This document shows positions 28,051 to 36,496 of a DNA stretch of 64,000 bases, piece after piece (position 1 is the first letter of the stretch; each line of letters opens with the position of its first letter). The notes beneath the pieces are model-generated. The model was not told where the DNA came from, made no database searches, and saw only the letters and a program-made list of their open reading frames with translations. This stretch comes from Subtercola vilae (GTDB lineage Bacteria; Actinomycetota; Actinomycetes; Actinomycetales; Microbacteriaceae), in contig NZ_QYRT01000005.1 in assembly GCF_004923255.1 (NCBI RefSeq), positions 62,001-126,000 of the forward strand. Reading direction: 5' to 3'. The position numbers were made by a program, and so were the translations under genes.

Positions 28051-28135
28051 CAGACCCTCCTGAACCACAGACCCTCCTGAACCACAGACAGACCTGAACC
28101 ACAGACAGACTTGAACCACAGACAGACTTGAACCA
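28051..28135 (+). repeat. Five-copy 17-bp tandem repeat between acpP and fabF
   Basis: Five units of 17 bp start at 28051, 28068, 28085, 28102 and 28119. The first two read CAGACCCTCCTGAACCA, the third CAGACAGACCTGAACCA, the last two CAGACAGACTTGAACCA. Graded changes show stepwise duplication. The array fills most of the 153-bp gap, ending 15 bp before the fabF ATG, and includes a stop (TGA) in each unit. Confidence 0.95.
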
Positions 28136-28150
28136 CAGGAAGCTCTTCTC

Positions 28151-29386
28151 ATGACCAAAAGAATCGTCGTCACCGGCATCGGCGCCACCTCTCCCCTCGG
28201 AGGAACGGCTGAAGAGAGCTGGCAGGCACTGCTCGGCGGCGTTTCGGGTAACCGCACCCTCGAGCAGGAGTGGGTTGAGAAGTGGCAGGTTCCCATCACC
28301 ATGGCGGCGCAGGCCGTTGTGCCCTCGGCCGACGTGCTCACCCGCCAGGAGACCAAGCGTCTCGACCCGAACAGTCAGTTCGCGCTGACCGCAGCGCGCG
28401 AGGCGTGGGCTGACGCCGGCTCACCCGAGGTCGAACCCGAGCGTCTCGGCGTCGACTGGGCCACCGGCATCGGCGGCCTCTGGACCCTGCTCGACGCGTG
28501 GGACACCCTGCGGGAGCGTGGCCCCCGCCGCGTGCTTCCCATGACCGTTCCCATGCTCATGCCCAATGGCGCTGCCGCCGCGATCAGCATGGACATCGGC
28601 GCTCGTGCCTTCAGCCGCACCGACGTCTCGGCCTGCGCATCGAGTACCGAGTCGATCGCCAACGCGTTCGACCACCTGCAGGCAGGCCTCGCCGACGTGA
28701 TCATCGCGGGCGGCTCTGAAGCGTGCATCCACCCCCTGCCCATCGCCTCGTTCGCCGCCATGCAGGCGCTCTCGAAGCGCAACGACGACCCAGCCACCGC
28801 GTCGCGTCCCTACGACGTCACCCGTGACGGCTTCGTTCTCGGCGAGGGCGGCGCGGCCATCGTTCTTGAGACCTACGAGCACGCCGTCGCCCGCGGCGCC
28901 CGCATCTACGCCGAGGTTCTCGGGGGCTCAGTGACGAGCGACGCGTACCACATCACCGCGCCCGACCCCGAGGGTTCGGCGGCGGCTCGTGCCATGATCG
29001 CGGCGATCACCAACGCCGGGTTCTCGATCGCCGACGTGGCACACATCAACGCACACGCCACCTCCACTCCCGTCGGCGACATCGCCGAGTACAACGCGCT
29101 TCGCCGGGTATTCGGCGAGGCTGTCGAAGGCATTCCCGTGTCGGCCACGAAGGCATCGACGGGCCACCTGCTCGGTGGTGCCGGCGCCATCGAGGCGATC
29201 TTCGTGATCAAGGCGCTCTACGAGCGTCTCGCCCCGCCCACCATCAACCTCACCGAGCAAGACCCGGCCATTCGGCTCGACGTGATCACGTCGCCCCGCA
29301 AGCTGCCCGACGGCGACCTGCTCGCCATCAGCAACTCGTTCGGCTTCGGCGGCCACAACGCCGTAGCGGCCTTCAAAACCCTCTAG
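28151..29386 (+). CDS. fabF: Beta-ketoacyl-ACP synthase II
   Basis: A 411-residue elongating condensing enzyme. Cys162 is in DVSACASSTESI, the two histidines are in INAHATSTPVGD and STGHLLGGAGAIE, and SNSFGFGGHNA is the C-terminal glycine-rich loop. It extends acyl-ACP with malonyl-ACP. The ribosome site AGGAAGCTC is 8-14 nt before ATG. It ends the fab operon at a strong inverted repeat. Confidence 0.95.
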   Translation: MTKRIVVTGIGATSPLGGTAEESWQALLGGVSGNRTLEQEWVEKWQVPITMAAQAVVPSADVLTRQETKRLDPNSQFALTAAREAWADAGSPEVEPERLGVDWATGIGGLWTLLDAWDTLRERGPRRVLPMTVPMLMPNGAAAAISMDIGARAFSRTDVSACASSTESIANAFDHLQAGLADVIIAGGSEACIHPLPIASFAAMQALSKRNDDPATASRPYDVTRDGFVLGEGGAAIVLETYEHAVARGARIYAEVLGGSVTSDAYHITAPDPEGSAAARAMIAAITNAGFSIADVAHINAHATSTPVGDIAEYNALRRVFGEAVEGIPVSATKASTGHLLGGAGAIEAIFVIKALYERLAPPTINLTEQDPAIRLDVITSPRKLPDGDLLAISNSFGFGGHNAVAAFKTL

Positions 29387-29440
29387 TCGGCTGCCTGCCC
29401 TGTCCCCATTCGCTGACCCCAGCGCTCACACCACTTCGGG

Positions 29441-29489
29441 TCGGCGAAGTTTGCGGGTGTCGGGCTGTCGCACCCGCAAACTTCGCCGA
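29441..29489. terminator. Perfect 19-bp inverted repeat at fabF/DUF3145 convergence
   Basis: TCGGCGAAGTTTGCGGGTG (29441-29459) is exactly complementary to CACCCGCAAACTTCGCCGA (29471-29489) with an 11-nt loop. It lies 54 bp after fabF and 47 bp after the converging DUF3145 gene, so it can end both transcripts. It lacks a T-run. The perfect 19-bp symmetry is more than termination needs and may mark a dispersed repeat. Confidence 0.75.
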
Positions 29490-29499
29490 GTGGATGCTT

Positions 29500-29522
29500 G
29501 GGTGGGGTGGCGTGGGGTGGGG
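29500..29522 (+). other. G-quadruplex motif at convergent junction
   Basis: GGG, GGGG, GGGG and GGGG at 29500, 29504, 29514 and 29519 have loops of 1, 6 and 1 nt. It directly follows the 19-bp inverted repeat and lies just before the stop of the DUF3145 gene. Confidence 0.6.
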
Positions 29523-29536
29523 CCGAGGTGGTGAAC

Positions 29537-30040
29537 TCAGCCTACGGAGTGCAGCCAGACGACGGGGGCGAAGTCACTCGCGTAACGGAACGGTTCCAGC
29601 TCGTCGTCCCAGGCCTGGCCGAGGGCGAGGCGCAGTTCACGATGCAGTTCCAGCGCGTTGGTGCCCGCCGTTTCCATGGCCGAACGAATACGGTCTTCGG
29701 GAATGACCGTGTTGCCGGCGCTGTCGGTCTGGGCGAAGAAGATGCCGAGGTCGGGAGTGTGCATCCATCGACCGCCGTCACGGCCCGGAGCCGGGTCTTC
29801 GGTCACCTCGTAACGCAGGTGCTCCCAGCCGCGGAGGGCTGAGGCGATGGCTGCGCCGGTGCCGGCAGGGCCCTCCCAGTAGAACTCTGCACGCTGCGAG
29901 CCACGCAGTACGGGTTGCTCGATCCAGGTGAAGTTCACTGCACGACCAATAGCGCGACCTGCCGCCCACTCGACGTGAGGGCAGAGCGCGCGAGGAGCGG
30001 AGTGAACATAGATCACTCCGCGTGCGACTGATGCCACCAT
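29537..30040 (-). CDS. DUF3145 family protein
   Basis: A 167-residue protein matching the actinobacteria-specific DUF3145 family: GVIYVHSAPRALCPHVEWA at the N-terminus, then FTWIEQPVLRGSQRAEF, RWMHTPDLGIFF and a C-terminal FRYASDFAPVVWLHSVG. Function is unknown. Proximity to fabF is conserved across actinobacteria, which suggests a link with lipid or envelope work. ATG at 30040 has GGAGA 6 nt upstream; the frame opens further upstream without a ribosome site. Confidence 0.85.
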   Translation of the reverse strand: MVASVARGVIYVHSAPRALCPHVEWAAGRAIGRAVNFTWIEQPVLRGSQRAEFYWEGPAGTGAAIASALRGWEHLRYEVTEDPAPGRDGGRWMHTPDLGIFFAQTDSAGNTVIPEDRIRSAMETAGTNALELHRELRLALGQAWDDELEPFRYASDFAPVVWLHSVG

Positions 30041-30252
30041 TTGTTTTCTCCATTCGTGAGGTACGTCTTCCCCAACGACCTGGCGTGAATGGATGCCCAA
30101 CAAAGCGTGACCGGTATGAAGTTGTGACGCGGCCAGCAGTCTTACTGCCACGTCAAGCTGCAACCAGTATGCCCACCCGCTCGGTAAATCACAAGGCTGC
30201 AACGCGGCGCTCCCTATACTCGGTAGGGCATTGTCAGAAAGGGTGTGTCGCC

Positions 30253-30786
30253 GTGTCGCTTCGTTCGAGCATGCTGGCGGTTCTCACCCTCGGCCCCGCC
30301 TACGGCCTGCAGTTGCACCACGAGATCGAGGCTCGCACGTCGCGGGTCGGCTGCATCAACGTAGGCCAGACGTACTCGACCCTCAGCAGGCTCACCATCG
30401 CCGGCTATGTCGCGCCGGCCGGAGTGACGGATGACGCACTCCCCCTCTACCGCCTCACCGATGCCGGCCGGGCTGAGGCTGAGGCCTGGCTCGCGGGGCA
30501 CACGGTCGAGGCCGAGTGGTCGGCCATGGTGGCGCACGTGCTACTGGCCGCCAGTCTGCCGGGGGTTCCTGACGGCCTCCGCGAGCTCATCCGGGCGTAC
30601 CGCGCGGCGTGGACTTCGCCTGGACAAGGCGGCGCGCTCGCTCCCAGTGCTGCGTACGCGAACGACTTGCTCGCCTCTGCTGCCAGGAGATGGCTCGACG
30701 ATGTGGAGGCCCGGTGTGCGACCGGCGAGCTCGTGGCACGCGGGTACGACGACAACCGGCCCCGGCGCGGGCGTCGTCCGCGCTGA
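30253..30786 (+). CDS. PadR-family transcriptional regulator
   Basis: A 177-residue regulator with the PadR winged helix: SMLAVLTLGPAYGLQLHHEI, GCINVGQTYSTLSRLTIAGYV and PLYRLTDAGRAEAEAWL, followed by a helical dimer region and a basic tail (NRPRRGRRPR). GTG at 30253 with AGAAAGG upstream fits the family N-terminus. It is divergent from the DUF3145 gene with a 212-bp gap and converges on a hydrolase gene. PadR proteins are usually repressors of nearby transporters or enzymes; the target is not evident. Confidence 0.85.
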   Translation: MSLRSSMLAVLTLGPAYGLQLHHEIEARTSRVGCINVGQTYSTLSRLTIAGYVAPAGVTDDALPLYRLTDAGRAEAEAWLAGHTVEAEWSAMVAHVLLAASLPGVPDGLRELIRAYRAAWTSPGQGGALAPSAAYANDLLASAARRWLDDVEARCATGELVARGYDDNRPRRGRRPR

Positions 30787-30908
30787 TATCGGGCTGGTGC
30801 GGCGACGCCGCGGTGCACTACTGTCGCGGTGAAGTGGAGCGCTGTTAGTGTGGCATTCGTGTCAGCGTGTCAGCTGGTCCGCGGGTCGGCTGCTCGGCTG
30901 CGAACGGC

Positions 30909-31838
30909 TCAGCTGGAAAGCAGAGTGCGCTGCAGCGCGTGGGCGAGAGCGGCAACGCCCTGCTCGCCCAGAACCGTGGTGTAGTGGTTCACAGTGTGGA
31001 GTTCGACAAAGCGCACGTGCGGCAGCTCGAGCTTCCACCCGTCGATCTCACGGGGCGTGTAGACGCCCGGCGATTCGTTGAGTAGTCCGCGGCCGGCCGT
31101 CAGCACGGTCAGCGGAACCCGTACGCGATCGAGGGCAGCTCGCGCCGCCGTGCTACCGAAGAGTTCACGTGAATCGGCGGCCAGGGCATCCGGTGACACC
31201 GCCAACTGCAACTCGATCGCGCCCTCTGCGGTGAGGTACTCAGTGACGTGAGTGTCTGCGTAAGCGGCAAGGGCGGGGCTCCAGGCGGCCGAGAGCGCAG
31301 GGTGCAGACTCCAGAACTTGCGATTCATCGCGCGGTCGGCGAACGACAGGGTGAACCCGCGTGCCCCGGCACCCAGAACGGCCTCGAGCAGATCGGCCTC
31401 GGAGTGGTTCAGGGGCACAGTGACGGGCAGCCCGCCGTCGACCAGTACGCCGCGTTCGAAGACACCACCCCCGGCAGCACCGGTCGAGCTCTCGGCTGCA
31501 TCTCGCGCCAGCAGTTCGACAGCCACGAACGCACCGAGCGAATGACCCAGCACGGTGGCCCGCGTGATGCCGAGCGCACGCATCACCGCCCGCGCATCAC
31601 TCGTATGCTGGGCGACCCCGTACGGCCCTGTGAGATCGTTGCTGAGGCCCCGGCCGCGCAGGTCGGGGGCGATGATGCGCACGTCGGGCAGCTGCTCTGC
31701 AAGCGTCGACCACACGTGATGGGTGGAGGTCATGCCGTGCAGCGCTAGGATGACCGGCGCATCGACCTCGTCGGGCCGCCACTCGCCCACTCGCATCAAT
31801 CCACTCGCTACGGGAACATCGTGTGTCAGGTACGTCAT
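30909..31838 (-). CDS. Alpha/beta hydrolase
   Basis: A 309-residue alpha/beta-fold hydrolase. The oxyanion region is ALHGMTSTHHVW, the nucleophile elbow GHSLGAFVAVE, and the catalytic His is probably in HTVNHYTTVLG near the C-terminus. ATG at 31838 has GAAGG 7 nt upstream. The sequence resembles general carboxylesterase/lactonase members; no substrate can be assigned. It stands alone, with a 195-bp leader that contains a perfect CCCCAATTGGGG palindrome (31975-31986) toward the tRNA gene. Confidence 0.8.
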   Translation of the reverse strand: MTYLTHDVPVASGLMRVGEWRPDEVDAPVILALHGMTSTHHVWSTLAEQLPDVRIIAPDLRGRGLSNDLTGPYGVAQHTSDARAVMRALGITRATVLGHSLGAFVAVELLARDAAESSTGAAGGGVFERGVLVDGGLPVTVPLNHSEADLLEAVLGAGARGFTLSFADRAMNRKFWSLHPALSAAWSPALAAYADTHVTEYLTAEGAIELQLAVSPDALAADSRELFGSTAARAALDRVRVPLTVLTAGRGLLNESPGVYTPREIDGWKLELPHVRFVELHTVNHYTTVLGEQGVAALAHALQRTLLSS

Positions 31839-32033
31839 TCGTGAACCTTCGTCTACCCCTGAAGTCGGCTGTCGCCCGGCTCCCCTGAGCATGCAGGAGC
31901 TAACCGAGCCTTCGTCACGTTAGCGGCCCGCCCGGCCGGAGTCAACAACTTCTGAGCTTCGAACGCCAATCTCACCCCAATTGGGGGTACCAGCGTGGCG
32001 AGGCTAGAGGAGCGAGGAGCGAGGGGCGAGAAG

Positions 32034-32107
32034 TGGGGCGTGCGGGACTTGAACCCGCGACCGACGGATTATGAGTCCGATGCTCTAACCAGCTGAGCTA
32101 ACGCCCC
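32034..32107 (-). tRNA. tRNA with CAT anticodon (elongator Met, or Ile2)
   Basis: A 74-nt cloverleaf on the minus strand: acceptor GGGGCGT/ACGCCCC, D-arm GCTCAGCTGGTTAGAGC, anticodon loop CTCATAA, T-arm GCGGGTTCAAGTCCCGC, no encoded CCA. The anticodon CAT with this loop fits either elongator tRNA-Met or the lysidine-modified tRNA-Ile2; identity elements do not settle it by eye. It lacks initiator-type GGG/CCC anticodon stem pairs. Confidence 0.9.
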
Positions 32108-32161
32108 GAAACGGCAGTGCTGCCGCGAATAAACGATACAGGGTTTGGGCGGTGGCGGTGT

Positions 32162-33472
32162 TCAGGGGTGCGAAGGGTCGGCGCCACCCGGAACGGTATC
32201 GGGCTGCGATCCCAGCGCGGCGCGGGTCTCGGCGTTGAGTTCGGCATCGATCGCTGCGTCGTCGACATCGGATGCCCCGCGGTACAACCTCTCGAACGTG
32301 ACGATGGTGCGCTGCAGGTCGTGGGCCTCGATGAGCTCGAGAGACTGCTTCTTGAACGCGTCGAGCTCTTCTTGCGGCAGGCGGAGGATGAACTCGAGCT
32401 GGTCAGCCATCTGCTGCGAATTGCCGGGCTCGAAGAGAAAACCGTTGCGGCCGTCTTTCACGAGGTGCGGCAGGGCCATGGCGTTCGCCGCGACGACAGG
32501 CAGGCCCGACGCCATGGCCTCCATGGTGGCGATGCTCTGCAGCTCGGCGATCGAGGGCATAGCGAAGACGGTGGCCCGCGTGTAGGAGGCGCGCAGCTCC
32601 TCTTCGGTGACGTAGCCGGTGAACGAGACGCGGTCTTCGATATCCATCACTTTGACCTGGTGCTCAAGATTCTTCAGCAGGTCTCCCCCGCCGACGATGT
32701 CGAGCTTGGCGTTCAGGTCGGCCGGCAGCAGGGCGACAGCTTTGATCAGCACGTCGATCTGCTTCTCGCCCGTGATGCGGCCCACGAAGAGAATGTGGTT
32801 GCCCTCTCGCGGGGTGAAGTCGGGGGTGTAGTTCTCGGCGTCGATTCCGCAGCTGATGGCCAGAACGCCGGAGAGGCCCGTGTACTTCTCGAGGAAGTCT
32901 GCGGCCTTCTGCGTGGGAGTGGTGACCACGTCGGCGCGGCCGAAGGTGCGCTTGGCGGCGCGCCACGCCATACCGACGGCGCGCACCTGCCACGACTTCG
33001 GCAGCAGGGTGAACTCGAGCAGGTTCTCGGGCATGAAGTGGTTGGTGCCGATGATGCGCACACCGCGCTTCTTGGCCGCAATCGAGAGGCCGCGACCCAC
33101 GATGATGTGCGACTGGAAGTGCACGGCGTCGGGCTTCACGTCGTCGAGGATGCGGTCTGAGTTCTTGTTGATGAACCACGGCTCGGCCCAGCGCAACCAG
33201 TCGTGCGGGTACCAGCGGAAGCTGCGGAGACGGTGAACGGTGATGTCTTGGCCGTCGTAGGTCTCTGTCCACGTGCCGTGTCGGCGGGATGCCGCCGGGG
33301 CGACGACGTGCACGTCGTGCCCGCGGGCGGCGAGCCCAGAGGCCAGGCGTTCGGAGAAGCGCGCGCTGCCATTGACGTTCGGCGTGAAAGTGTCTGCGCC
33401 GATGACGATCTTCAAGGGCTTCACGGCTTCCGCGGCCTCAGAGGAGGAACCGGATGCGGAGGAAGCTGACAA
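32162..33472 (-). CDS. GT4-family glycosyltransferase (MgtA-like)
   Basis: A 436-residue retaining glycosyltransferase with the GT4 double-Rossmann layout. The N-terminal domain begins KIVIGADTFTPNVNGSA, the sugar-nucleotide domain begins ILFVGRITGEKQIDVLI, and SIAELQSIATMEAMASGLPV supplies the E-x7-E motif. FTPNVNGSARF is typical of actinobacterial enzymes that glycosylate diacylglycerol (MgtA group), so membrane glycolipid synthesis is likely but not certain. The TTG start at 33472 with a GAAAG site is used; GTG at codon 17 is the alternative. The tail (residues 405-436) is acidic and disordered. Confidence 0.82.
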   Translation of the reverse strand: MSASSASGSSSEAAEAVKPLKIVIGADTFTPNVNGSARFSERLASGLAARGHDVHVVAPAASRRHGTWTETYDGQDITVHRLRSFRWYPHDWLRWAEPWFINKNSDRILDDVKPDAVHFQSHIIVGRGLSIAAKKRGVRIIGTNHFMPENLLEFTLLPKSWQVRAVGMAWRAAKRTFGRADVVTTPTQKAADFLEKYTGLSGVLAISCGIDAENYTPDFTPREGNHILFVGRITGEKQIDVLIKAVALLPADLNAKLDIVGGGDLLKNLEHQVKVMDIEDRVSFTGYVTEEELRASYTRATVFAMPSIAELQSIATMEAMASGLPVVAANAMALPHLVKDGRNGFLFEPGNSQQMADQLEFILRLPQEELDAFKKQSLELIEAHDLQRTIVTFERLYRGASDVDDAAIDAELNAETRAALGSQPDTVPGGADPSHP

Positions 33473-33544
33473 GTGATGTCTTTCTGGTTCGGAGGCGGTC
33501 GGCCGGGCATCCGGTATCTGGATGCACCTTGCAAAAAACTTACT

Positions 33545-34459
33545 CTAGTGCTCGCTCTGCGGGTGGTATTTGGCCAACCCGAAGACTCCCAGTATCGCCA
33601 AAATTCCTGTGAGAACAAAGCCGACGAGCGCAAAAACGGGAGCCTGCGATGCTTCGCCGAGCACGATGATGCCGATTCCGACGGCTACCATCGGGTCGAC
33701 AACGGTGAGACCGGCGATCACCAGGTCGGGCGGACCGACGGCATAGGCGGTCTGCACGAAGTACGCACCCGCCGCCGCAGCGGCCAGTAGGCCCACCAGG
33801 CAGGTGAGGGTGAGCCACTCGAAGTCGTTCTGCTGCAGCCGGCTGATGACCACTTTGGCGAGCGTTGCGACAAAGCCGTACAGAACTCCGGCGCCCAGAA
33901 TGTAGGCGATTGCCGTCATGCGCTTGCGGAACAGCACGAACAGTGCAATGAACAGCGCGAGAACCACAGCGAGCACGATGACAATGGTGACCAGGTTCTG
34001 GTCGCTCACCGGCCGGTCGACGGCAGTGAAGGCGGCAATCAGCACGAACAGGGCAACCCCGCCGACGCACATGACGATCGAGATGACCGACCGGCGATTC
34101 AGCTTCGTCTTGGTCACCCGTGAGTTCAGAATCGACGTGATGACAAGGGCCACCGCGCCGAGTGGTTGAACGACGATGATGGGCGAGAAGTTCAGGCTCG
34201 TGAGCTGAAAGACGATGGCGAGGCCCAGCATGAGGCTGCCGAACACCCACGAGGGTCGACGCAGCAGAGCGAGCAGCTGCCGCACGTCGAGGCCGCCGGT
34301 GACCTGTTGACCCGCGGCTTCGACCTTATTGACACCGCGGTGCTGAAACTGCGCACCGAACGAGAGGAAGACCGCGCCGACAAGCGCGATCGGAATGCCG
34401 ATGAACTGTCGGGGATCGAGGGCCAGCTGCGCTGAGACGAAGTCGAGTTCGGGAGGCAC
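33545..34459 (-). CDS. DMT-superfamily membrane transporter
   Basis: A 304-residue protein with about nine or ten hydrophobic helices in two repeats (for example IGIPIALVGAVFLSFGAQF and PLGAVALVITSILNSR). The organisation and the QHRGV motif after helix 1 resemble EamA/NIPA-like members of the drug/metabolite transporter superfamily. Function may be metabolite export or Mg2+ transport. GTG start at 34459; it is divergent from def with a 42-bp gap, so the two promoters overlap. Confidence 0.75.
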   Translation of the reverse strand: MPPELDFVSAQLALDPRQFIGIPIALVGAVFLSFGAQFQHRGVNKVEAAGQQVTGGLDVRQLLALLRRPSWVFGSLMLGLAIVFQLTSLNFSPIIVVQPLGAVALVITSILNSRVTKTKLNRRSVISIVMCVGGVALFVLIAAFTAVDRPVSDQNLVTIVIVLAVVLALFIALFVLFRKRMTAIAYILGAGVLYGFVATLAKVVISRLQQNDFEWLTLTCLVGLLAAAAAGAYFVQTAYAVGPPDLVIAGLTVVDPMVAVGIGIIVLGEASQAPVFALVGFVLTGILAILGVFGLAKYHPQSEH

Positions 34460-34501
34460 CCAACGACACTAGCGTGGGAAGTGCGCGGATAGGCTTAGCG
34501 A

Positions 34502-35074
34502 ATGGCCGTTCTTCCCATTCGTATCTCGGGTGATGCTGTTCTGCACGCTCCCGCCCTGCCCGTGACCGCCTTCGATGCCGAGCTGCACGAACTGGTGGCG
34601 AACATGATCGACACGATGCACGCCGCGCCAGGCGTCGGTCTCGCTGCGCCGCAGGTGGGGGTGCCGCTTCGGCTGTTCGTCTACGAGTACACCGACTCGG
34701 ATGCGGTGGTGCACAGCGGCGCGGCCATCAACCCGGTTCTGCTGATCAGCCCGCCCCCGGTGGCCGACGCCGACGAAGATACCGATTCAGAGGGCTGCCT
34801 TTCGTTTCCCGGCGAACGGTTTCCGCTGGTGCGCTCGTCCGACGCGGTGCTGCGAGCGTTCGACGTCGATGGCGTGGCGTTCGAGGTCGAGGCGAGCGGG
34901 TGGCTGGCACGCATCTTCCAGCACGAATTCGACCATCTCAACGGGTACCTGTACGTCGACCGCCTCGAGTTTCCGTATGCCAAGGCGGCGGCGAAGATCT
35001 CGCGCAAGCGCAGCTGGGGCAGCCCCGGCCAGAGCTGGATGCCCGGGGTCGACACGTTCGAGGGTGGGGCCTGA
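34502..35074 (+). CDS. def: Peptide deformylase
   Basis: A 190-residue metalloenzyme removing the formyl group from nascent proteins. All three family motifs are present: GVGLAAPQVGV (motif 1), EGCLSFPG (motif 2, Cys metal ligand) and QHEFDHLNG (motif 3, HExxD metal ligands; canonical HExxH-D reads as H-E-F-D-H). Length is normal. Its stop codon lies inside an 18-bp tandem repeat. Confidence 0.93.
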   Translation: MAVLPIRISGDAVLHAPALPVTAFDAELHELVANMIDTMHAAPGVGLAAPQVGVPLRLFVYEYTDSDAVVHSGAAINPVLLISPPPVADADEDTDSEGCLSFPGERFPLVRSSDAVLRAFDVDGVAFEVEASGWLARIFQHEFDHLNGYLYVDRLEFPYAKAAAKISRKRSWGSPGQSWMPGVDTFEGGA

Positions 35075-35130
35075 CGTTTCTGGTGGGCCTGACGTTTCTA
35101 GTGGGCCTGACGTTTCTGGTAGGAGCTGAC
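35064..35130 (+). repeat. 18-bp tandem repeat spanning the def stop codon
   Basis: GTGGGCCTGACGTTTCTN is repeated: a first copy with one extra G at 35064-35082, exact copies at 35083-35100 and 35101-35118, then a decayed partial copy to 35130. Each copy includes TGA; the first supplies the def stop. The array fills the convergent gap before azlD. Confidence 0.9.
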
Positions 35131-35135
35131 CCGCG

Positions 35136-35441
35136 TCAGGTGAGCGCCCGGATGCCGGCGGCGAGTGCTGCCGCCACGATCACCACCACGATGAACGGCA
35201 CCTTCAGCGCGTAGAGGCCGGCTGCGGCGAGAATCGCTGACACACGGGCATCCAGAACCAGGTGCTCGCCCTTGCCGAAGGTCTGCACGGCGATGAGGCC
35301 CGCGAGCAGCGCCACGGTGAGCAGGTTCGCCACGCGCGCCGGGGTGGGCCGCTGGATGAGTGCGGGCGGGATGAGGTAGCCGGCGAACTTCAGCGCGAAG
35401 CACACGATCGACGCCAGAATGATGAGCTGCCAGAGCGTCAC
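35136..35441 (-). CDS. azlD: AzlD-family branched-chain amino acid exporter subunit
   Basis: A 101-residue protein with about four hydrophobic segments and the AzlD landmarks FALKFAGYLIPPALI and VANLLTVALLAGL. It is the small partner of AzlC in a branched-chain amino acid (or related) exporter. The GTG start at 35441 overlaps the azlC stop (GTGA), showing translational coupling. The family is small and normally about 100-110 residues, as here. Confidence 0.88.
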   Translation of the reverse strand: MTLWQLIILASIVCFALKFAGYLIPPALIQRPTPARVANLLTVALLAGLIAVQTFGKGEHLVLDARVSAILAAAGLYALKVPFIVVVIVAAALAAGIRALT

Positions 35442-36169
35442 GACGGCATGCCTTCGATGGGCGGCGACTCTGCGGTCTGGTCGCCTGTCTTCGGGCCGAG
35501 CCAGTTGGTGAGACCGAACACCACGGCGACGATGGCGGCGACGAGCACGGGAACCCCGGGCGTCAGAACGGGCGTCAGCAGCGCCGCGGCCACGGCGGCC
35601 AGTACGGCGACGGCCTGGGCCTGCAACTGCTTCAGGCGGGGCCAGAGCAGCCCGAGGAAGGCGGCTGCTGCGGCTGCGTCGAGTCCGTAGGCACTCACAT
35701 CGCCGATCAGGTTTCCGATGAGGGCGCCGACGAGGGTGGTGAGGTTCCAGCCGACGAAGACCACCAGGCCGGTCATCCAGAACCCCACGCGCTGGGCCTT
35801 CAGCGTGGGCTGGGCGGTCGAGACGGCTACCGACTCGTCGATGGTGAGGTGTGCGGCGGCAAGTCGGGTGAACCAGCCGGAGCCGACGACCGGCGACATT
35901 CGGAGCGCGTAGATCACGTTGCGGGAACCCAGCAGGGTTGAGCTGGCGATGGCGCTCGGCGCTGCAGCGAGCCCGCCGGCCGCAATCACGCCGATGAACG
36001 CGAACTGCGAACCGCCGGTGAACATCACGAGGCTCAGAAAGCAGGTCTGCCAGACGTCGAGACCGGCAGCGACGGAGAGGGCGCCGAAAGAGATTCCGTA
36101 CGCTGCAGTGGCCACCCCGACGGCGACACCGGCTCGCAGCGCGGTACGGGTGGCGGGGGTTTCGGGCAC
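35438..36169 (-). CDS. azlC: AzlC-family branched-chain amino acid exporter
   Basis: A 243-residue membrane protein with about six to eight helices. AzlC features include AAYGISFGALSVAAGLDVW, FTGGSQFAFIGV, GSRNVIYALRM and LTIDESVAVST. GTG at 36169 gives the usual N-terminus; the frame remains open upstream into tRNA-Asn and cannot be coding there. With AzlD it forms a two-subunit exporter. No Lrp-type regulator is next to it. Confidence 0.88.
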   Translation of the reverse strand: MPETPATRTALRAGVAVGVATAAYGISFGALSVAAGLDVWQTCFLSLVMFTGGSQFAFIGVIAAGGLAAAPSAIASSTLLGSRNVIYALRMSPVVGSGWFTRLAAAHLTIDESVAVSTAQPTLKAQRVGFWMTGLVVFVGWNLTTLVGALIGNLIGDVSAYGLDAAAAAAFLGLLWPRLKQLQAQAVAVLAAVAAALLTPVLTPGVPVLVAAIVAVVFGLTNWLGPKTGDQTAESPPIEGMPS

Positions 36170-36276
36170 TCTGACAGTGTGTTGGATGCCCGGCCGAGTC
36201 GCAAATGCGGGTGTGGTGGCGCCGCGACGCGGGAGCGGTTCGCCCGCCGACAACCCGGCAAAGACGTCTGGGCAAC

Positions 36277-36313
36277 AAAAAAGGCCGCCGGGGTGGAGCC
36301 CTGACGACCTTTT
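36277..36313 (-). terminator. Intrinsic terminator after tRNA-Asn
   Basis: Reading on the minus strand, AAAGGTCGTC pairs with GGCGGCCTTT (two G-U pairs) and is followed by a run of six T. It starts 3 nt after the tRNA 3' end, the clearest T-run terminator in the window. Confidence 0.85.
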
Positions 36314-36315
36314 CG

Positions 36316-36388
36316 CTCCCCGACTTGGACTCGAACCAAGAACCTGCCGGTTAACAGCCGGCTGCTCTGCCAATTGAGCTATCGAGGA
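36316..36388 (-). tRNA. tRNA-Asn (anticodon GTT)
   Basis: A 73-nt cloverleaf on the minus strand: acceptor TCCTCGA/TCGGGGA with one T-G pair, anticodon stem GCCGG/CCGGC around loop CTGTTAA, T-arm CTTGGTTCGAGTCCAAG. Anticodon GTT reads AAC/AAU. CCA is not encoded. Confidence 0.95.
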
Positions 36389-36496
36389 ATGCTGAAACAG
36401 CTTGATTACGTTATCACGAATCTGCCACGTGCTTGGTCGGCCGCCTCCCGGTACGAGAAGCTTCTGACGTTCACACGAACAACTGCCTCCGCGAGC

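Noticed and set aside
28051-28135. 17-bp repeats as a CRISPR array
   Set aside because: Units are directly abutting with no spacers, and no cas genes are present.
31975-31986. CCCCAATTGGGG palindrome as an operator of the hydrolase
   Set aside because: It lies 137 bp from the start next to the tRNA gene, and short self-complementary words of this type are expected by chance.
35136-36278. A 380-residue frame that includes azlD as its C-terminal part
   Set aside because: The upstream two-thirds lie in azlC in another frame; only the azlD portion from GTG 35441 has protein character.
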